Source: Bacteroidia bacterium
GTDB taxonomy: Bacteria > Bacteroidota > Bacteroidia > Flavobacteriales > Flavobacteriaceae
NCBI GenBank assembly: GCA_030429835.1
Contig: JAUIGC010000001.1
Span: forward strand, 1 to 64,000
Direction of reading: 5' to 3'
DNA length: 64,000 nucleotides
Positions 61,458 through 64,000 of this stretch are shown in pieces (the first letter of the stretch is position 1; each line of letters begins with the position of its first letter). The notes below the pieces were generated by a model that had not been told where the DNA came from, did no database searches, and saw only the letters and a program-made list of their open reading frames with translations. The translations under genes and the position numbers were made by a program.

Positions 61458-61979
61458 TTATACCGTTTCTATTTCAACGCAGCCATGGTAATATCCCGGT
61501 GCCATTTTATACTTAAAATAGGTTGTCATCACCTCCTTCGAAGTTCTAAAACCCCTAATTGTTTCGTTTTTCATAAATTCAAAGAATTCCCTTTCCAACA
61601 TATTTACTGCGTTTGATTTCGCCAACAAAATCGATTTGCGTTCATCTGGATTGCAGGAAACAAAAGGTTTCCCAAAGGTTTCAGAGGCAGATTCATTAAG
61701 GTCATTTAACTGCTGTTTAAAACTCTCTTGAATTTCTTTCTCATAACAATCGGCCAATAAGCGCTGAATATATTTGTCCACACCAACCGATAGGGCTCCT
61801 ATTTGGTCGCCTTGGGGAATTATAGTATCCACTACCGAAGACAGAATCTTTTGATCATCATCCACATACAAGTTGGGTATATTCACGTCAGAAGGTCCCC
61901 AACCATTCGCCCAAGTGGGCAAGGAAACCAAGCTGAGGGAACCCATCAGCAAATTTTTAAGTGATTTACGTCTATCCAT
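61458..61979 (-). CDS. Gluconate 2-dehydrogenase subunit 3 family protein
   Basis: Tat-like MDRRKSLKNLLMGSLSL; LSSVVDTIIPQGDQIGALSVGVDKYI; C-terminal PGYYHGCVE; directly upstream of GMC gene. Confidence 0.92.
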   Translation of the reverse strand: MDRRKSLKNLLMGSLSLVSLPTWANGWGPSDVNIPNLYVDDDQKILSSVVDTIIPQGDQIGALSVGVDKYIQRLLADCYEKEIQESFKQQLNDLNESASETFGKPFVSCNPDERKSILLAKSNAVNMLEREFFEFMKNETIRGFRTSKEVMTTYFKYKMAPGYYHGCVEIETV

Positions 61980-62232
61980 AATAAGAATTAAATTTTTAAA
62001 CTATTATCTTAAAATTATCAGAATGGTAAATTTTTGCAATTTATACCATGAAGTGCTAAATAAATGGAACCAAATTATCATAATCACATAAAATATTGTC
62101 ATTCACTATTGATTCGGATGAGATAAAATGATTTGCGAATTCTAATACTCCTAAGGGTAGCCATAAAATTGGTTTAGGCGCATTTCAATTTGGGAAAATT
62201 GATGTTACTTACCAATGGCCAGCAGATAAGTG

Positions 62233-63090
62233 TTAGTCCAAATACTGCATTGGCAATTCCTTTAAGGGCTTTATTCTAATGTCTTGATAAAATATCTCAG
62301 CACCTTCCGCTTGGAGCTGTATTTTACCTTTAGTTAGGGGTATTTCTTGATTGCCTTCACCATATTGTGAAGAATTATACAGAACCATAACTTTTTTTCC
62401 ATTAACTACGTGGATGGCAGTACTTCCGAAGCAATAAAGATCAATAGTATTCCATTCCCCACTACGTTTCTCAGCATTTACTGATTTACTAGCATGTCTT
62501 CCTTGTGGTAGTTTATGTGAAAAGTGAATCAGGTTCCCTGTAGGATCATACATATAATCCCCACCTTTATTACTTACTGGAATGTCAAAAGTTGCACCCG
62601 CACAACCCCAGTAATCACCTGTGTCTCCTTCCTGAATCTGAAATTCCTGTGATCTCATCCAAAATCCACTATCTGCTCCGTGCTCACCGACAGCATGATA
62701 CAGTATGCCACTGTCTCGAGGACTATTTTCTTTTGGAGGATATTTGTTTTTACCCCATTTAAATTTTAAGTGCAGATGATAATTTTCAAATTCCTCATGA
62801 GTTGAAATTCCGCCAAATCTTTCACCAGAGATATGCAACGTCGGCTTACCTTCCAGTAGGATTATTTTAAAAAGACCATTGGGATCATTGTTTAAACCCA
62901 GTCTTGTTCCGCTAGTCCATTCGCTCCACTCCCCTTTTGTATATTTTGCTCCTATATAAGTATCCCAATTGGACAGGTCCTTTCCATTCAGTAATAGCTT
63001 CCATCCTCCTTGGGAATTTTGGGAAATCAAAATGGAATTGAACAATACAAACAATAGAATCACGGAGCGGATTTTTTTATTGAATAACAT
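62233..63090 (-). CDS. DUF1080 (3-keto-disaccharide hydrolase-like) exported protein
   Basis: Signal peptide from Met at 63090; GWKLLLNGKDLSNWDTYIG, FENYHLHLKFKWG, DSGILYHAVG, SQEFQIQEGDTGDYWG, GKIQLQAEGAEIFYQDIRIKPL. Confidence 0.92.
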   Translation of the reverse strand: MLFNKKIRSVILLFVLFNSILISQNSQGGWKLLLNGKDLSNWDTYIGAKYTKGEWSEWTSGTRLGLNNDPNGLFKIILLEGKPTLHISGERFGGISTHEEFENYHLHLKFKWGKNKYPPKENSPRDSGILYHAVGEHGADSGFWMRSQEFQIQEGDTGDYWGCAGATFDIPVSNKGGDYMYDPTGNLIHFSHKLPQGRHASKSVNAEKRSGEWNTIDLYCFGSTAIHVVNGKKVMVLYNSSQYGEGNQEIPLTKGKIQLQAEGAEIFYQDIRIKPLKELPMQYLD

Positions 63091-63344
63091 GTTGTGTATA
63101 AAAAAGTTAATATTACAATTAAATGTCAATCGATAAAAGCAAGCTTGGCTCCCTTCCTTATTAATTGATAATTTATCTACCTAAAAAAACAGTATTTCTA
63201 CCAATACTGGTTCGATTAATTCTTAAACTTAAATTTTTATTAGGAACAACAATAAAAATTCATCACTCCTAAAATTTTCGAACTCTTATAATTTTTTCAT
63301 TTAGTATTAAAACTATTCATGTACATTAAATAAAATAACCTCTT

Positions 63345-64000
63345 ATGACAAATTTTTATAAATTCTTTAAATTAAAATTGAGTGCCTCCTTCATATGTTC
63401 TTGCTTAATTATGTTTACAATTATATCCTGTAAAGAAAAGCGAAAGGACATACAAGAAATGGAAAAGGTGGCCGTGGCAGATACACCTTTCTTCAAACCC
63501 AATCCACAATTCATTGAGAAAGTAGAGGTAAACAAATTGGAATTAGGGCAACCCGCACCCGATTTTAATCTCCCGGGAATTGATGGAAAATTTCACAATC
63601 TGGCCGAATACACCTCGGAAGTGTTAGTTATTTTGTTCACATGTAACCATTGTCCGACGGCCCAGGCCTATGAAGATCGGGTGATTGCATTTGTTGACGA
63701 CTATAGTGATAAAGATGTGCAGTTGGTGGCCATATCGCCTAATAGTCCAATTGCCGTTCAATTGGAGGAATTAGGCTATACAGACTTGAGCGATAGTTTC
63801 GAAGAAATGAAGATTAGGGCAGAAGACAAGAAATACAATTTTCCATATTTATATGATGGGGACACGCAGTCGGTCTCATTGAAATATGGTCCAGTCGCAA
63901 CGCCTCATGCATTCGTTTTCGATAAAGACAGAATTTTACAATATGTAGGACGGTTGGATAGCATCGAGAAACCGGGTTCTGCCAACGCTGAGGACTTACG
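63345..64000 (+). CDS. Thioredoxin-like/peroxiredoxin-like lipoprotein (truncated by window end)
   Basis: ATG at 63345 opens MTNFYKFFKLKLSASFICSCLIMFTIISCKEK...LGQPAPDFNLPGIDGKFHNLAEYTSEVLVILFTCNHCPTAQAY...; open to window end so not in ORF track. Confidence 0.85.
   Translation, partial: MTNFYKFFKLKLSASFICSCLIMFTIISCKEKRKDIQEMEKVAVADTPFFKPNPQFIEKVEVNKLELGQPAPDFNLPGIDGKFHNLAEYTSEVLVILFTCNHCPTAQAYEDRVIAFVDDYSDKDVQLVAISPNSPIAVQLEELGYTDLSDSFEEMKIRAEDKKYNFPYLYDGDTQSVSLKYGPVATPHAFVFDKDRILQYVGRLDSIEKPGSANAEDL

Overview
64-kb chromosomal window from a marine-type Flavobacteriaceae genome (inferred from gene content, AT-richness, SusC/D genes and glycan-degradation genes). Four blocks are visible. 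(1) ~1-15.6 kb is conserved core: clpP-clpX, GH3-family protein, DUF2797 protein, AsmA-like protein, queuosine-precursor transporter-like protein, SppA, FolK-deoxynucleoside kinase fusion, SpoU/TrmH-type methyltransferase, mutS, tRNA-Gly(GCC) and tRNA-Leu(TAA). (2) ~15.6-25.5 kb is an apparent decayed integrative/mobilizable element downstream of tRNA-Leu. It carries a three-gene ABC-ATPase conflict system (ABC-3C/Lamassu-like), a RadC-like protein, a class II-type Fic protein preceded by a duplicated 74-bp repeat, a TraG-like/relaxase/MobA mobilization module, a hairpin cluster, and a tyrosine-recombinase remnant absent from the ORF track. (3) ~26.3-53.8 kb contains an FG-GAP/ASPIC protein and a 7-heme cytochrome, followed by a beta-mannan-type polysaccharide utilization locus: GH5, SSS symporter, cytoplasmic AGE epimerase, GH26, AKR, CE2-like esterase, AraC, a second lipoprotein AGE epimerase, GH9, GH26, a clan GH-A hydrolase, GH130 and SusD/SusC. 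A shared TGACAAAAwArTAC-like motif recurs in its promoters. (4) ~54.4-64 kb is a catabolic cluster with mostly exported enzymes: BASS symporter, NTF2-like, RraA-like, MR/MLE enolase-superfamily, xylose-isomerase-like TIM barrel, GMC oxidoreductase with a gluconate-2-DH subunit-3-like protein, DUF1080, and a truncated thioredoxin-like protein. All functional calls come from reading motifs in translated sequence; no database search was run.
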